Shown piece by piece: positions 34,048 through 42,657 of a stretch of 64,000 bases of DNA (position 1 is its first letter; the number at the start of each line of letters is the position of its first letter). Source of the stretch: Deltaproteobacteria bacterium HGW-Deltaproteobacteria-18 (lineage in GTDB: Bacteria > Desulfobacterota > Desulfovibrionia > Desulfovibrionales > Desulfomicrobiaceae); contig PHBE01000008.1 in NCBI GenBank assembly GCA_002841885.1, positions 1 through 64,000 on the forward strand, given 5' to 3'. Position numbers and translations under genes: made by a program. The notes beneath the pieces are model-generated. The model saw only the letters and a list, made by a program, of their open reading frames with translations. It searched no databases and was not told the DNA's origin.

Positions 34048-35526
34048 CTACCCTCGAAATCCCGTGAAAATGTTGATGAAACCGAAGAAGAGTTCTGGAT
34101 AGAAGCCCAGCAGCACGCTGATGCAGGCCGTGATGGTCAGGGGAATGACCATGGTCATGGGGGCTTCGGAGTAGTGGTCGTAGTCCACCGTCGGGTCGGG
34201 GGCCATGAAGAAAGCCCTGTAGATGATTGGCGTGAAGTATCCGGCATTGAGGATCGTGCTGCCGAGAAGCGCGCAGAGTATGATGATCTGGTGAGCCTGC
34301 ATGGCCCCGTTGATCAGATACCATTTGGACACGAATCCGCAGACCGGCGGCATGCCGATCATGGAGAGGGCGGCCAGGGAGAACATGGCGAAGGTGATGG
34401 GCATCTTGCGCCCGAATCCGCCCATGAGGCTGATCTTCTTGTTGTGCGTGGCCACATAGATGGCTCCGGCCGCGAAGAAGAGGGTGATCTTGGAGAACGC
34501 GTGGTGCGCGATGTGAGCCAGACCGCCGGTGACTGCGTCGGGTGTGAGCATGGTCACGCCGATGATCACGTAGGAGAGCTGGCTGACCGTGGAATAGGCC
34601 AGCCGGGCCTTGAGGTCGTCCTTGGTCAGGGCGATGATGGACGCCACCACGATGGTGAATGCGGCCAGATAGGCCGTGGGAATGCCCAGGTTCAGGTTGT
34701 TCATGGTTTCAAGGCCGAATCCGGACAGGATGATCCGGCTGACCGAGAACACGCCCGCCTTGACCACGGCCACCGCATGCAGGAGGGCCGAAACCGGAGT
34801 CGGCGCGACCATGGCCGAGGGCAGCCAGTTGTGAAAGGGCATCAGCGCCGCTTTGGCCAGACCGGCGATATAGAGCACGTAGGTCAGCTGCACCATGAAG
34901 GGATCGGCGTCGGCGGGGAAGATGCCCTTGACCACGTCGCCGAGTTGGAAATCGAGGGTGCCGCAGAGCACGTAGGTCAGCACCATGGCCGGAAGCAGGA
35001 AGAGCTTTGAGGTACCCATAAGGTAGACCATGTACTTGCGCGCGCCGCTGAATCCCTCTTCATCCTGATGATGCGCGACCAGCGGGTACGTGAAGATGGA
35101 GATGATCTCGTAGAACAGGTAGAGTGTGAAAATGTTCGCGCTCATGGCCACGCCCACAGCCCCGAAGATGGCGATGGCAAAGCAGAAGTAGTAGCGGGTC
35201 TGGGCGTGTTCATTCAGGCCGCGCATGTAACCGACGTTGTAGCTCGTGGCCAGAAACCACAGGAAGCTTGCCACGATCCCGAAGATCATGGTCAGTCCGT
35301 CGGCGCAGATTTTTACGGTGATGCCGGGCAGGATGGTGAACAGTGTGTACGTGTTGATTTCACCGCGGAGAACTCCGGGTGTTATCCAGAGCATGAAGAG
35401 GAAGGTCAGGGCCGCGGAGATGAAGGAGACTGCTTCACGGGTGTTGGGGGTGCTACGGAATATCCAGATACCCAAAGGGGCGAGGCCGGTGATGATGAGG
35501 GGGAGAAGGAGCGTTGCGTTTTCCAT
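34048..35526 (-). CDS. Additional MrpD/NuoM-like antiporter subunit of complex I
   Basis: 492 residues, about 14 membrane helices. It has the antiporter landmarks LYLFYEIISIFTYPLV (TM5 Glu), MPFHNWLPSAMVAPTPVSALLHAVAVVKAG (TM7-8 with Lys) and LAYSTVSQLSYVIIGV. It is closest in pattern to the subunit D family of Mrp and membrane hydrogenase complexes. It follows nuoK without a gap, so the operon has four antiporter-like subunits instead of the usual three. Confidence 0.85.
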   Translation of the reverse strand: MENATLLLPLIITGLAPLGIWIFRSTPNTREAVSFISAALTFLFMLWITPGVLRGEINTYTLFTILPGITVKICADGLTMIFGIVASFLWFLATSYNVGYMRGLNEHAQTRYYFCFAIAIFGAVGVAMSANIFTLYLFYEIISIFTYPLVAHHQDEEGFSGARKYMVYLMGTSKLFLLPAMVLTYVLCGTLDFQLGDVVKGIFPADADPFMVQLTYVLYIAGLAKAALMPFHNWLPSAMVAPTPVSALLHAVAVVKAGVFSVSRIILSGFGLETMNNLNLGIPTAYLAAFTIVVASIIALTKDDLKARLAYSTVSQLSYVIIGVTMLTPDAVTGGLAHIAHHAFSKITLFFAAGAIYVATHNKKISLMGGFGRKMPITFAMFSLAALSMIGMPPVCGFVSKWYLINGAMQAHQIIILCALLGSTILNAGYFTPIIYRAFFMAPDPTVDYDHYSEAPMTMVIPLTITACISVLLGFYPELFFGFINIFTGFRG

Positions 35527-35835
35527 TTAGTCCCTCAGCGTTGCGATGGTATCGGTTTCCACGGAGCCGAAGCGCCGCAGGACAACCAGGATGATGGCCA
35601 GAACAAGGGTCGCCTCGGCGGCGGCCAGTCCCATGATCAAAAGCGAGGAGAGCTGTCCGAGAACATCGTCCGCTGCGGTCAGTTTGGCCGAGGCGACGAT
35701 GGAAAGGCCCGCACCATTCAAGAGCAGTTCCACGCTGATGAGCATGCCCACGAGGTTTTTGCGTTGGACCAGACCGAAAAAACCCAATCCAAGCAGCACG
35801 AGCCCCGCCAGATGAAAGAGGAAGAGTGAGCTCAT
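35527..35835 (-). CDS. nuoK: Complex I subunit K
   Basis: 102 residues, three membrane helices with the two buried Glu carriers visible in VGMLISVELLLNGAGL (helix 2) and MGLAAAEATLVLAIILV (helix 3). It forms part of the proton path at the junction with the peripheral arm. It overlaps nuoJ by 4 nt and abuts the extra antiporter gene. Confidence 0.95.
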   Translation of the reverse strand: MSSLFLFHLAGLVLLGLGFFGLVQRKNLVGMLISVELLLNGAGLSIVASAKLTAADDVLGQLSSLLIMGLAAAEATLVLAIILVVLRRFGSVETDTIATLRD

Positions 35836-36335
35836 GCTTCCTCCCGTCGTTTGAATCCAAGCAGCACCGCCCCGGCCATGGCCACCAGCAGCACCACGGA
35901 AATGAGTTCAAAAGCGAGGCCATAGGTGCCCAGCAGCCCCAGGCCTAGTTCCATTATGCCGGTTTCGTCGGGCACGGCCACGGTCTGCTTGAAGGCCTTG
36001 AAACAAATCACTCCCAAGAGCGCCACCGGTGCCGCCGCAGCCAGGATGGCCATAGGCCTGCGCGTGGAAGGCGTCTGCTCCTCGCCTCCAGCGGGAGGCC
36101 GGGTGAGCAAGATGGCGAAGAAGATGAGGACGCTGATGGCACCGACGTAGATGAGCAGTTGCATGAGGCCGACGAAAGGGGCGTTCAGCAGGAAGTACAT
36201 GCCTGCGACCCCGAACATGGCTGTTACCAAGCCGACCAGGGCCCGGACCAGATTTGTATTGGTCACGGCCACGAAGCCGCCGATGGCAATGATGGCCAGA
36301 TTGAGGGCGTAGGCGAAAAGTGCGAGTTTTTCCAT
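35832..36335 (-). CDS. nuoJ: Complex I subunit J
   Basis: 167 residues, five membrane helices, with the conserved helix 3 region LMQLLIYVGAISVLIFFAILLT that undergoes pi-bulge rearrangement in complex I. It begins 2 nt after nuoI and overlaps nuoK by ATGA. Confidence 0.94.
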   Translation of the reverse strand: MEKLALFAYALNLAIIAIGGFVAVTNTNLVRALVGLVTAMFGVAGMYFLLNAPFVGLMQLLIYVGAISVLIFFAILLTRPPAGGEEQTPSTRRPMAILAAAAPVALLGVICFKAFKQTVAVPDETGIMELGLGLLGTYGLAFELISVVLLVAMAGAVLLGFKRREEA

Positions 36336-36337
36336 GA

Positions 36338-36847
36338 TCAGTCCGCCTCGTTGGTGGTTGTGAATTTTCTGGAGCGCAATCGGGCCAGAAGATCGAAATG
36401 AAAGTCCTGGCGGGAAAATCCGGCGAGGTTGATGTTTTGGGAAAAACGGATGGCATCAGCCGGGCACGAGGATACGCACTGTCCACACAGCGAGCAGAGG
36501 GTGAAATCCAGTTGAAAGAGCTCCGGGTCCTTGGGTGCCTTGGGCTTGATGCCTTGCTCGGTCTCTTCGGGAGTGGGCGCCGGAGCCTTTTTCTTGCTCA
36601 CCGTGATGCAGTTCGAGGGACACGCCTTGGCGCATGTGCCGCAGGAGATGCAGCGCGGGGTAAGCTTATCGCTGTCCTCGGGCACAAGTTCGATATGCCC
36701 GCGGAAGGTGGCCAGATTGGTCACTTCCTGGCGAGGATAGTGAATGGTCACGTTGGGTTTCAGAAAATACTTGCCGGTGATGTTCAGGCCTACGATCAGC
36801 GACCACATTCCCCTGGCTGCGTTTGTTATGTCTTTAAGTCTGTACAC
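36338..36847 (-). CDS. nuoI: Complex I subunit I (2x[4Fe-4S] ferredoxin-like)
   Basis: 169 residues with two Cys-x2-Cys-x2-Cys-x3-Cys-Pro motifs, CISCGTCAKACP (about 67-78) and CSLCGQCVSSCP (about 117-128), holding clusters N6a and N6b. A Lys/Pro-rich insert between them is longer than in most NuoI. It passes electrons toward NuoB. It starts directly at the nuoH stop. Confidence 0.95.
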   Translation of the reverse strand: MYRLKDITNAARGMWSLIVGLNITGKYFLKPNVTIHYPRQEVTNLATFRGHIELVPEDSDKLTPRCISCGTCAKACPSNCITVSKKKAPAPTPEETEQGIKPKAPKDPELFQLDFTLCSLCGQCVSSCPADAIRFSQNINLAGFSRQDFHFDLLARLRSRKFTTTNEAD

Positions 36848-37819
36848 TTACGCCTCCTGGAGCTTGATGATGATGGTGACGTACACGAGATTCAGCAGCG
36901 CCAAGGGCACGAGCCATCTCCAGCACAGATTGAGAAGCTGATCGAAACGTACGCGCGGATATGTCCAACGGATCTGGATGATCAGGAAGATGAGCGCGTA
37001 CATCTTGAGCAAAAACCACCACCAGCCGGGAGCACCAGGGCCGTTCCAGCCGCCCAGGAAGAGGACCGTGGCCACGGAGCAGGCCACGATCATGTTCGCG
37101 TATTCGGCCATGAAGAAGAGGCCAAAACCCATGCCCGAGTATTCGGTGTGGAATCCGGCGGTCAGTTCGCTTTCGGCCTCAGGCAGATCGAAGGGGGCGC
37201 GGTTGGTTTCGGCCAGGGCGCAGATGAAGTAGATGATGAATCCGAGCGGGTTGAGCAGCACATTCCACTGCCAGGGCCATGGGCCTTGACCTTCTGTGAT
37301 CGTCGCCAGATTGAGGCTGCCAGTCATGAAGGCTACGGAGAGGACGGCCAGCAACAGCGGGATTTCATAGGCCACATTTTGGGCCACGGCTCGGGCTGCG
37401 CCAAGAAGGCCCCATTTGTTGTTGGAACCCCATCCGGCCAGACAAATGGATAGAACGCCCAGGCCCGCGAAGGCCAGGATAAGCACCATCCCGAGATTGA
37501 GGTCCAGAGCTATCAGGTCTGGACCGAAGGGGATGGGGAAAACGCACAGGGCCACAGGCATGAAACAGAGAATCGGGGCCAGCCAGAAGATGACCGGATC
37601 CGCATCACGCGGCGTGGTGAGCTGTTTGCCCATGAGTTTGAGGCCATCGGCCAGAGGTTGCAGGATTCCATGGGGGCCGACTTCGTAGGGTCCGGGACGG
37701 CGTTGGACATGGCCGGCGATTTTACGTTCGGCGTAGACCAGGGCCAGGGCGTTCAGGGCCACGAAGCCCAGAATGCCAACCAGGGCAATGAGAATGCGGA
37801 GCAGTTGCGGGTCTATCAT
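36848..37819 (-). CDS. nuoH: Complex I subunit H (quinone-chamber subunit)
   Basis: 323 residues, eight membrane helices. Conserved segments include AERKIAGHVQRRPGP and GPHGILQPLADGLKL near the N-terminus, GWGSNNKWGLLGAARA in the middle, and AETNRAPFDLPEAESELTAGFHTEYS, the acidic loop that helps form the quinone site. It overlaps nuoD by 4 nt. Confidence 0.96.
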   Translation of the reverse strand: MIDPQLLRILIALVGILGFVALNALALVYAERKIAGHVQRRPGPYEVGPHGILQPLADGLKLMGKQLTTPRDADPVIFWLAPILCFMPVALCVFPIPFGPDLIALDLNLGMVLILAFAGLGVLSICLAGWGSNNKWGLLGAARAVAQNVAYEIPLLLAVLSVAFMTGSLNLATITEGQGPWPWQWNVLLNPLGFIIYFICALAETNRAPFDLPEAESELTAGFHTEYSGMGFGLFFMAEYANMIVACSVATVLFLGGWNGPGAPGWWWFLLKMYALIFLIIQIRWTYPRVRFDQLLNLCWRWLVPLALLNLVYVTIIIKLQEA

Positions 37820-38970
37820 CGGTCAATCTCCGGGATGACAAGGTCCAGGCTGCCCAGGATGGACACGGCGTCCGCCAGAAGCGTGCCTTGGCTCAATTCG
37901 CCGAAAAGACTCAGATTGGAGAAACTCGGTGCGCGCAGTTTGATTCGATAGGGGCTGCCTCCGCCATCGCTTTGCAGGTAGCATCCGATTTTTCCTCGTG
38001 CTCCCTCCACCGCGAAATACACTTCGCCAGCCGGAATTTTTGGTTTTTTGGGCATCTTGGCCTGGATTTCGCCTTCGGGAATCTGCACAAGCGCCTGTTC
38101 GATAATATAGAGGCTCTGCTCCAGTTCCTGCATGCGCACCAGATAACGTCCCAGCGCGTCGGTACGGTCACTCGTCGGGACAATGAAATCCAGTTCCGGA
38201 TACACCGAATATGGCTCGGCCCGACGCACGTCGTAGGCTACGCCGCTGCCGCGCAAAACCGGACCTGTGACGCCGTAGCGTACCGCCATGTCTTTGGAGA
38301 TGTTGCCGATATCTTCCACGCGTCCGAGCAGGATGAAGTTGTCCGTGACCAGGGATTTGTACATGGGCAGGCGTTCGCGCAGGCGCTCGATGAAGCGCTT
38401 AATGCGAACTTTGAGCGCTTCGTCCATGTCCGCCACGACGCCACCAAAGGTGAAGGAGGCGTAGGTCAGCCGCGAACCGGTCATGTCCTGCATGATGTCG
38501 AGGAGCTCTTCGCGGTCGTCGAATGCGTACAGGATGGGGGTGAAGGCTCCCAGATCCAGCAGGTACGCTCCCCACCACAACAGATGGGAGGAGATGCGGT
38601 TCAGTTCGCAGGTGATGACCCGCAGGTATTCCGCGCGGTGAGAGGGTGGGGTACCGCCCAGTTTCTCCACGGCGCCGACGAAGGCCCAGTTCCAGGCCAG
38701 GGCGTGGAGGTAATCAACCCGGCCCATGTTGGTGATGAACTGGGCGTAGGTTTTCACTTCGGCCATTTTTTCGTGCATGCGGTGGATGTAGCCCAGAACC
38801 GGATCGGCGCGCAGAATGTATTCGCCGTCGATTTCCAGCATGACGCGCAGCACTCCATGCGTGGATGGATGCTGCGGACCCATGTTCATGATGAGCGTGT
38901 TTTCCTGTTTTCCCTGCTCAAAATACTGCGTGTAGAATCCTCGCTCGGCTATCTGTTCCTTGGTGAACAT
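37816..38970 (-). CDS. nuoD: Complex I subunit D (49-kDa type)
   Basis: 384 residues from the second of two tandem ATGs (GGAGGAGGC upstream). It shows MGPQHPSTHGVLR, IDGEYI, GYIHRMHEKMAE, and the C-terminal KIGCYLQSDGGGSPYRIKLRAPSFSNL and DLVIPEIDR blocks of quinone-binding NuoD; the [NiFe] hydrogenase Cys ligands are absent, as expected. It is separate from nuoC, unlike the NuoCD fusion of enterobacteria. Confidence 0.95.
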   Translation of the reverse strand: MFTKEQIAERGFYTQYFEQGKQENTLIMNMGPQHPSTHGVLRVMLEIDGEYILRADPVLGYIHRMHEKMAEVKTYAQFITNMGRVDYLHALAWNWAFVGAVEKLGGTPPSHRAEYLRVITCELNRISSHLLWWGAYLLDLGAFTPILYAFDDREELLDIMQDMTGSRLTYASFTFGGVVADMDEALKVRIKRFIERLRERLPMYKSLVTDNFILLGRVEDIGNISKDMAVRYGVTGPVLRGSGVAYDVRRAEPYSVYPELDFIVPTSDRTDALGRYLVRMQELEQSLYIIEQALVQIPEGEIQAKMPKKPKIPAGEVYFAVEGARGKIGCYLQSDGGGSPYRIKLRAPSFSNLSLFGELSQGTLLADAVSILGSLDLVIPEIDR

Positions 38971-39449
38971 CATGCCTCCTCCTTCTCGATTGCCGGGGCT
39001 GAGGCCCAGGGAAAGAGGGTGGCCAAGGCAACCTTGCTGTTCTCGGCTTTCTTGAGCGGAGGTACTTCCACGTCTGGCGGCAGCAGCAGAGGAAGCAGGT
39101 TCGGATGCCCGGTGAAAACCGTGCCGAAGAAATCGAAGCATTCCCGCTCGTGCCAATCGGCTCCGGCATGGATGTCCGAGACCGTCTCAATGGAATTGGT
39201 CGTGGTCACAGTCATGACGCAGAGCCGTCCCGGCGCATCGAAGTGGTCATAATGGTAGAGCACCAGCGTGCCTTCCTGGACTTCGCTGACGCTGACGTCT
39301 TCGAGATGGTATCCTTTTTCCCGGCAAAGGCTGGCTGCCTGACGGACATGTTCTGGAGCCACGAGGACAGAAAAGGTCAGGCCGGATTTTTGATGGTCTT
39401 GAGCGGTGGCGAAAAGGTGGGGAAGAGTGGCGAGAAAATGTCCGCTCAT
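38970..39449 (-). CDS. nuoC: Complex I subunit C (30-kDa type)
   Basis: 159 residues from the ATG at 39449, overlapping the nuoB stop. The late [25 protein letters not shown] signature fits NuoC (DWxERExxDxxGxxFxGHPxL). It is a structural subunit next to NuoD at the base of the peripheral arm. Confidence 0.93.
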   Translation of the reverse strand: MSGHFLATLPHLFATAQDHQKSGLTFSVLVAPEHVRQAASLCREKGYHLEDVSVSEVQEGTLVLYHYDHFDAPGRLCVMTVTTTNSIETVSDIHAGADWHERECFDFFGTVFTGHPNLLPLLLPPDVEVPPLKKAENSKVALATLFPWASAPAIEKEEA

Positions 39450-39979
39450 GGTTCGATCCCTCCCAACGCCTCGGGCCACCAGCGTTTACCGGTGATCTTT
39501 TCCTGGAGCAGGAACAACCCTTCCAGAAGTCCCTCGGGCCGCGGCGGACAGCCAGGCACATAAATGTCGACGGGGATGAGCATGTCCACACCTTCGACGA
39601 CGTTGTAGTTGTGTTCGCCTGCAAAAGGGCCGCCGGAGATGGCGCAGTTGCCCATGGCGATAACGTACTTGGGTGCGGGCATCTGTTCGTACAAACGGAC
39701 CAGGGCCGGGGCCATCTTGTGGGTCACGGTACCGGCAACGATCATCAGATCCGATTGGCGAGGGGATGGCCTGAATACTTCAGCTCCGAAACGGGAAATG
39801 TCGAAGCGGGCCATACCAGCGGCCATCATTTCAATGGCGCAGCAGGCCAGACCGAAGGTCATGGGCCACAGCGACATGGCCCTGCAAAGATCCAACACCT
39901 GTTGCGCAGGCTTGAGATTGACCAGGGGCGGCTCAAATCCTCTTACTGCCGACTGGGTACGCGAATTCGTCTGGGCCAT
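39446..39979 (-). CDS. nuoB: Complex I subunit B (cluster N2)
   Basis: 177 residues from the ATG at 39979 (AAAGGAG upstream), overlapping the nuoA 3' end by 37 nt. The N2 ligands are visible in [19 protein letters not shown] and PGCPPRPE. It delivers electrons to the quinone. Confidence 0.96.
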   Translation of the reverse strand: MAQTNSRTQSAVRGFEPPLVNLKPAQQVLDLCRAMSLWPMTFGLACCAIEMMAAGMARFDISRFGAEVFRPSPRQSDLMIVAGTVTHKMAPALVRLYEQMPAPKYVIAMGNCAISGGPFAGEHNYNVVEGVDMLIPVDIYVPGCPPRPEGLLEGLFLLQEKITGKRWWPEALGGIEP

Positions 39980-40338
39980 GAGAACACTCCTTTGCTGGAA
40001 AAGTAAAAAATCGCGATAAATAGTACGGCGAGGAAGACGAGGACCTGCCAGAACGCAGACCAGCCGACAGTCTTGGAATATGCGGCGGCAACCGGGAACA
40101 GGTAGAGAACGTCCACGTCGAACGCGAGAAAGATGAGTGCATAGAAATAAAAGGTCAGTCCGAACTGGACCCATGCCTGGCGTCCGTGGGTCGGGATGCC
40201 GCATTCATAGGACTCGGAAAAGGCTCCCCCTTTGGATTTTGGAGCGAGAACGAGCGAAACGACTAGTGGCCCGACTGCGAAAGCCAATCCTGCCATCAGA
40301 AACGCGAGAATAGAAAAATTCATCCAACTGAAGACCAT
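39943..40338 (-). CDS. nuoA: Complex I subunit A
   Basis: 131 residues if the ATG at 40338 is used; a GTG three codons upstream is also possible. Three membrane helices, with the loop [41 protein letters not shown] that is nearly diagnostic of NuoA. First structural gene of the operon, about 130 nt downstream of the truncated kup-like ORF and its riboswitch. The operon continues B, C, D, H, I, J, K and lacks nuoE, F, G. Confidence 0.93.
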   Translation of the reverse strand: MVFSWMNFSILAFLMAGLAFAVGPLVVSLVLAPKSKGGAFSESYECGIPTHGRQAWVQFGLTFYFYALIFLAFDVDVLYLFPVAAAYSKTVGWSAFWQVLVFLAVLFIAIFYFSSKGVFSWPRRIRVPSRQ

Positions 40339-40355
40339 ACGCACCACCCAATTTA

Positions 40356-40384
40356 AGTAAAAAGGTGAATGAAAGATCAGTCAA
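40356..40384 (-). promoter_or_regulatory. Possible internal sigma-70 promoter for nuo
   Basis: On the - strand TTGACT, 17-nt spacer, TTTACT, just before nuoA. The -10 box is weak (4 of 6) and initiation would leave a leader of only about 10 nt, so this is doubtful. Confidence 0.25.
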
Positions 40385-40474
40385 ATATACGAATATGTGT
40401 AGATGCAACGGGAATACAGCTGCCTACAGTGTTGAAAAATTCGAGATGTCCGGGGGAGAGAAGGGAGAGTAGAT

Positions 40475-40666
40475 TTATTGGTCTGGATGACCGCCGCTGC
40501 GCATGTGCAGTGGCCTCAATTCTTGGAATGATAGAGGACTGATTGTTGTGATAGAAATGGAGGTGCTATTCAAAGCTGTGGGATAAAGCGAACGGGTTGA
40601 GGATTTCTTACAGACAGTGTCTGAGTCGTGATGAACTTGCGATTTTTCTCTCAAGAAGTAACACAT
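40475..40666 (-). pseudogene. Truncated kup 5' remnant / 63-codon ORF behind second riboswitch
   Basis: A 63-codon ORF starting at 40666 after GGGAGG. Codons about 10-27 resemble codons 12-31 of kup: VHHDSDTVCKKSSTRSL against VVHRDTGSISTKSQTASL. At DNA level AAATCCTCAACCCGTTCGCTT compares with AAATCCCAAACCGCTTCGCTT. Similarity ends there and a stop follows, so no transporter can be made. I read it as the decayed start of a second kup copy. It might still act as a leader ORF whose translation is switched by c-di-AMP. Confidence 0.6.
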
Positions 40667-40723
40667 GACGGCAACCTCCCTAATAGCTCAGTGAATAAAC
40701 TGGAAGGCCCCACACATGATGGA

Positions 40724-40842
40724 GTTCTCCCTTCGACATTTACGAGGTTAGCTGACGGGCTCGGGCCGAAAGGTGCCCTACGCGTTTGCGATTCGCCCCA
40801 ATGAGTTGGGTCCCCCGCTTCCGCTCTCAGCGGAACTCAACG
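40724..40842 (-). promoter_or_regulatory. Second cyclic-di-AMP riboswitch, upstream of the nuo operon
   Basis: Reverse complement of this stretch repeats the kup riboswitch almost base for base: the same GCGGGGGACCCA, TGGGGCGAATCGC, GTAGGGC, CGTCAGCTAACCTCG and GAAGGGAGA blocks. The changes include a compensated stem (CCGCTGAGAGCGG for CCGCCGATGGCGG). The paired change argues the RNA is still under selection. The SD-masking strand is weaker here (AACTCC against GGAGGTT, one bulge). Confidence 0.85.
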
Positions 40843-40853
40843 TTATTAATGCA

Positions 40854-40882
40854 AAAATAATTTTTGTGTTTTTTATTGTCAA
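40854..40882 (-). promoter_or_regulatory. Sigma-70-type promoter for the second riboswitch
   Basis: On the - strand TTGACA (40882-40877), 17-nt spacer, TATTTT (40859-40854). The consensus -35 box and correct spacing place initiation just before the aptamer, so the second copy is probably transcribed. Confidence 0.6.
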
Positions 40883-41655
40883 GCAGTATTTCTTCATAGA
40901 AATAAAATTTATTTTCAAATTAAAAAAATTGAAAAAAATTAAATGTATAAATTATCAAAATTATGAATTTTTTTTCGTAACAAAAAATATTTCGTTCATA
41001 TTTTTATATGAACGAAAATTAATTATAGTTTATTTAAAAAATACAAGAATCAATAATTTCGTTATTTAATTTTGTATATATAAAAACATTTATTTATATT
41101 CAAAAAACATTTTTTTTTCGAATAAAATATGAAAGATACTTCCTAAGAAGATTTTCGCTTAAATTATATATTTTGTATTGTTTGGTATTTAAATCACTTT
41201 GCCCTAAGTTTTTGTTTTATTTATACGTTGATAGTCGCGACAAAATAATGCGTTTAATTTCAGTTAAGTAGATTAAAGAGTTGGATGTTAATACTTTTAA
41301 AAACAAAAAAGTAATGAAACGTCATTTCCGAGTTTGATAAAGTATTTACTGTGAATAACATTTTTTGAATGTACATGATTAGTCTCTCATTAATTCGATA
41401 TATAATTTTACTTGCGGGAGAGATCTTCACCCGCAATTAAAATTATCGAAATACAACAATGTGTTTGAGCTAGTAGGCTAATATGATTCAAAAAACCAAA
41501 GCAATAAAAAAATAATTCCCGTAATAGAAAAATATTTTAATATTATTAGGATGCTTTCAGTAGAAGTGTATGTTTTCGGAGAATAGTCGATTTCTGATTG
41601 TGGCGAATCGGACTTGACGCAATCGTGGTGCAAATTTGGATTTACCATAAAAACT
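40883..41655. other. AT-rich region without recognisable genes
   Basis: Very AT-rich, frequent stops in all frames. The only structured element seen is the hairpin at 41404-41444. No tRNA, no transposase fragment and no repeat array were recognised. Confidence 0.6.
41404..41444. terminator. Orphan bidirectional terminator-like hairpin
   Basis: AATTTTA-C-TTGCGGG (41404-41418) pairs with CCCGCAA-T-TAAAATT (41430-41444): a 14-bp stem with one mismatch and an 11-nt loop. A/T flanks allow termination in both directions. No gene ends nearby, which suggests that a gene has been lost or lies unrecognised. Confidence 0.55.
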
Positions 41656-41730
41656 CCATTATCTAATTAAATAAGGATCACTCTATACAGAGTTCTGTAT
41701 TGGTGATAAGACGGCTTATTTAGATAATGG
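41646..41730 (-). terminator. Long imperfect hairpin with T-tract
   Basis: CCATTATCTA (41656-41665) pairs with TAGATAATGG (41721-41730), and inner arms around ATACAG/CTGTAT extend it. On the - strand the stem is followed by GTTTTTA (41646-41652). It includes the stop codon of the small ORF at 41720 and would terminate it. A decayed mobile-element end is an alternative. Confidence 0.45.
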
Positions 41731-42079
41731 ACGCAGGAGGGGCTCTATTTGCGGTCGCAGACAGCCAAATTTTATTGGAGAAATGGTCAATATCTTCGAG
41801 AAAAAATGAAAATTGCTGCTGGGTTAAAGTTATTAGCAGTTGATCTGAAATCAATGCATATTGGAAGTATTTGTCGGGTGATTTATGGTGTTCTCGATGG
41901 TTTAGATTAAATATTCCAATTGAAGATTCCAGAATAGCCGGCGCAAATTGAGCCAATTCAGAACTATTTTGGAACGATTGTAAATTAGTCTGCTCGTTTT
42001 TATTGAGCGCTGGTTGGCAGCAGAATACCAGCAATAAAGGTATAACCAGTCGTAATAGGCTATTTACGCTTTTGATCAT
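41720..42079 (-). CDS. Doubtful small exported protein
   Basis: 119 residues from the ATG at 42079; a longer version starts at 42124. Neither start has a good ribosome site. Residues 1-22 (MIKSVNSLLRLVIPLLLVFCC) look like a signal peptide with two Cys at its end, so a lipoprotein is conceivable, though the lipobox is not canonical. The rest is polar with no recognised domain. A terminator-like hairpin at its end supports it being a real transcript. Confidence 0.35.
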   Translation of the reverse strand: MIKSVNSLLRLVIPLLLVFCCQPALNKNEQTNLQSFQNSSELAQFAPAILESSIGIFNLNHREHHKSPDKYFQYALISDQLLITLTQQQFSFFLEDIDHFSNKIWLSATANRAPPASII

Positions 42080-42124
42080 TGTTTTCAAAAGTAAATATTG
42101 CGAACTGGTTGTTGATGGATGCAT

Positions 42125-42657
42125 TCTGTTCTGATGACATTTTGACTAAGCATTCAATTCTGTGATTTTGCCGTACGAATACATTTTAAATTATGATTTT
42201 TCGGATCTGAACCTTTTGGTTCTGTTTGTCAATATTCGCGGAAATGGGGATTCTCAGCTGCGAGTCTCCTGATCAATTCGGCTCGGATGAACGATATTCT
42301 TCAAGTTTCGGCTGGTCTGAAAAGTGCCGAGCAGGTCAGGTTCCCTTTGAAGGCTCTAGTTTCATGTTTGTTTCTGAACAGCTGCAAATATATTGAGTTA
42401 TTTGTGACTTTCAGATAGATAATTTTCTTTGGGTGATTTGATATATGATCGAGTTCAAACATGTGAAGAGAGTAGATTTTTTTGAATAAGTAATGTTTTT
42501 TTATTTTATGAATCGTTTTTTTTGATTTATAAATAAGTGCAAGTTTAACTCTTGTTTTCGAAAAAAAAGCAATTTTTTGTTTTTTTATATCGCATTTTAT
42601 GCAATACGTACTTTTTTGATTCTTTAAGTCGATAATACATTAGGGATAAAGTTTTTT
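42125..42657. other. AT-rich spacer upstream of the NRPS-PKS cluster
   Basis: About 530 nt without a supported gene. It should hold the cluster promoter, but no convincing -35/-10 or -24/-12 pair was found by eye; runs of T and A dominate the last 150 nt. Confidence 0.5.

Noticed and set aside
40724-40842. Riboswitch pair as ends of a transposon
   Set aside because: The conserved blocks match a known riboswitch class and there is no transposase between them; duplication of a kup locus explains the repeat.
40773-41069. 98-codon + strand ORF next to the second riboswitch
   Set aside because: Its first part is the antisense of the riboswitch and the rest is Lys/Phe/Ile-rich noise from AT-rich DNA.
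41656-41730. Long imperfect hairpin as a miniature transposable element
   Set aside because: No target-site duplication visible and the T-tract on one side fits a terminator better; kept only as an alternative reading.
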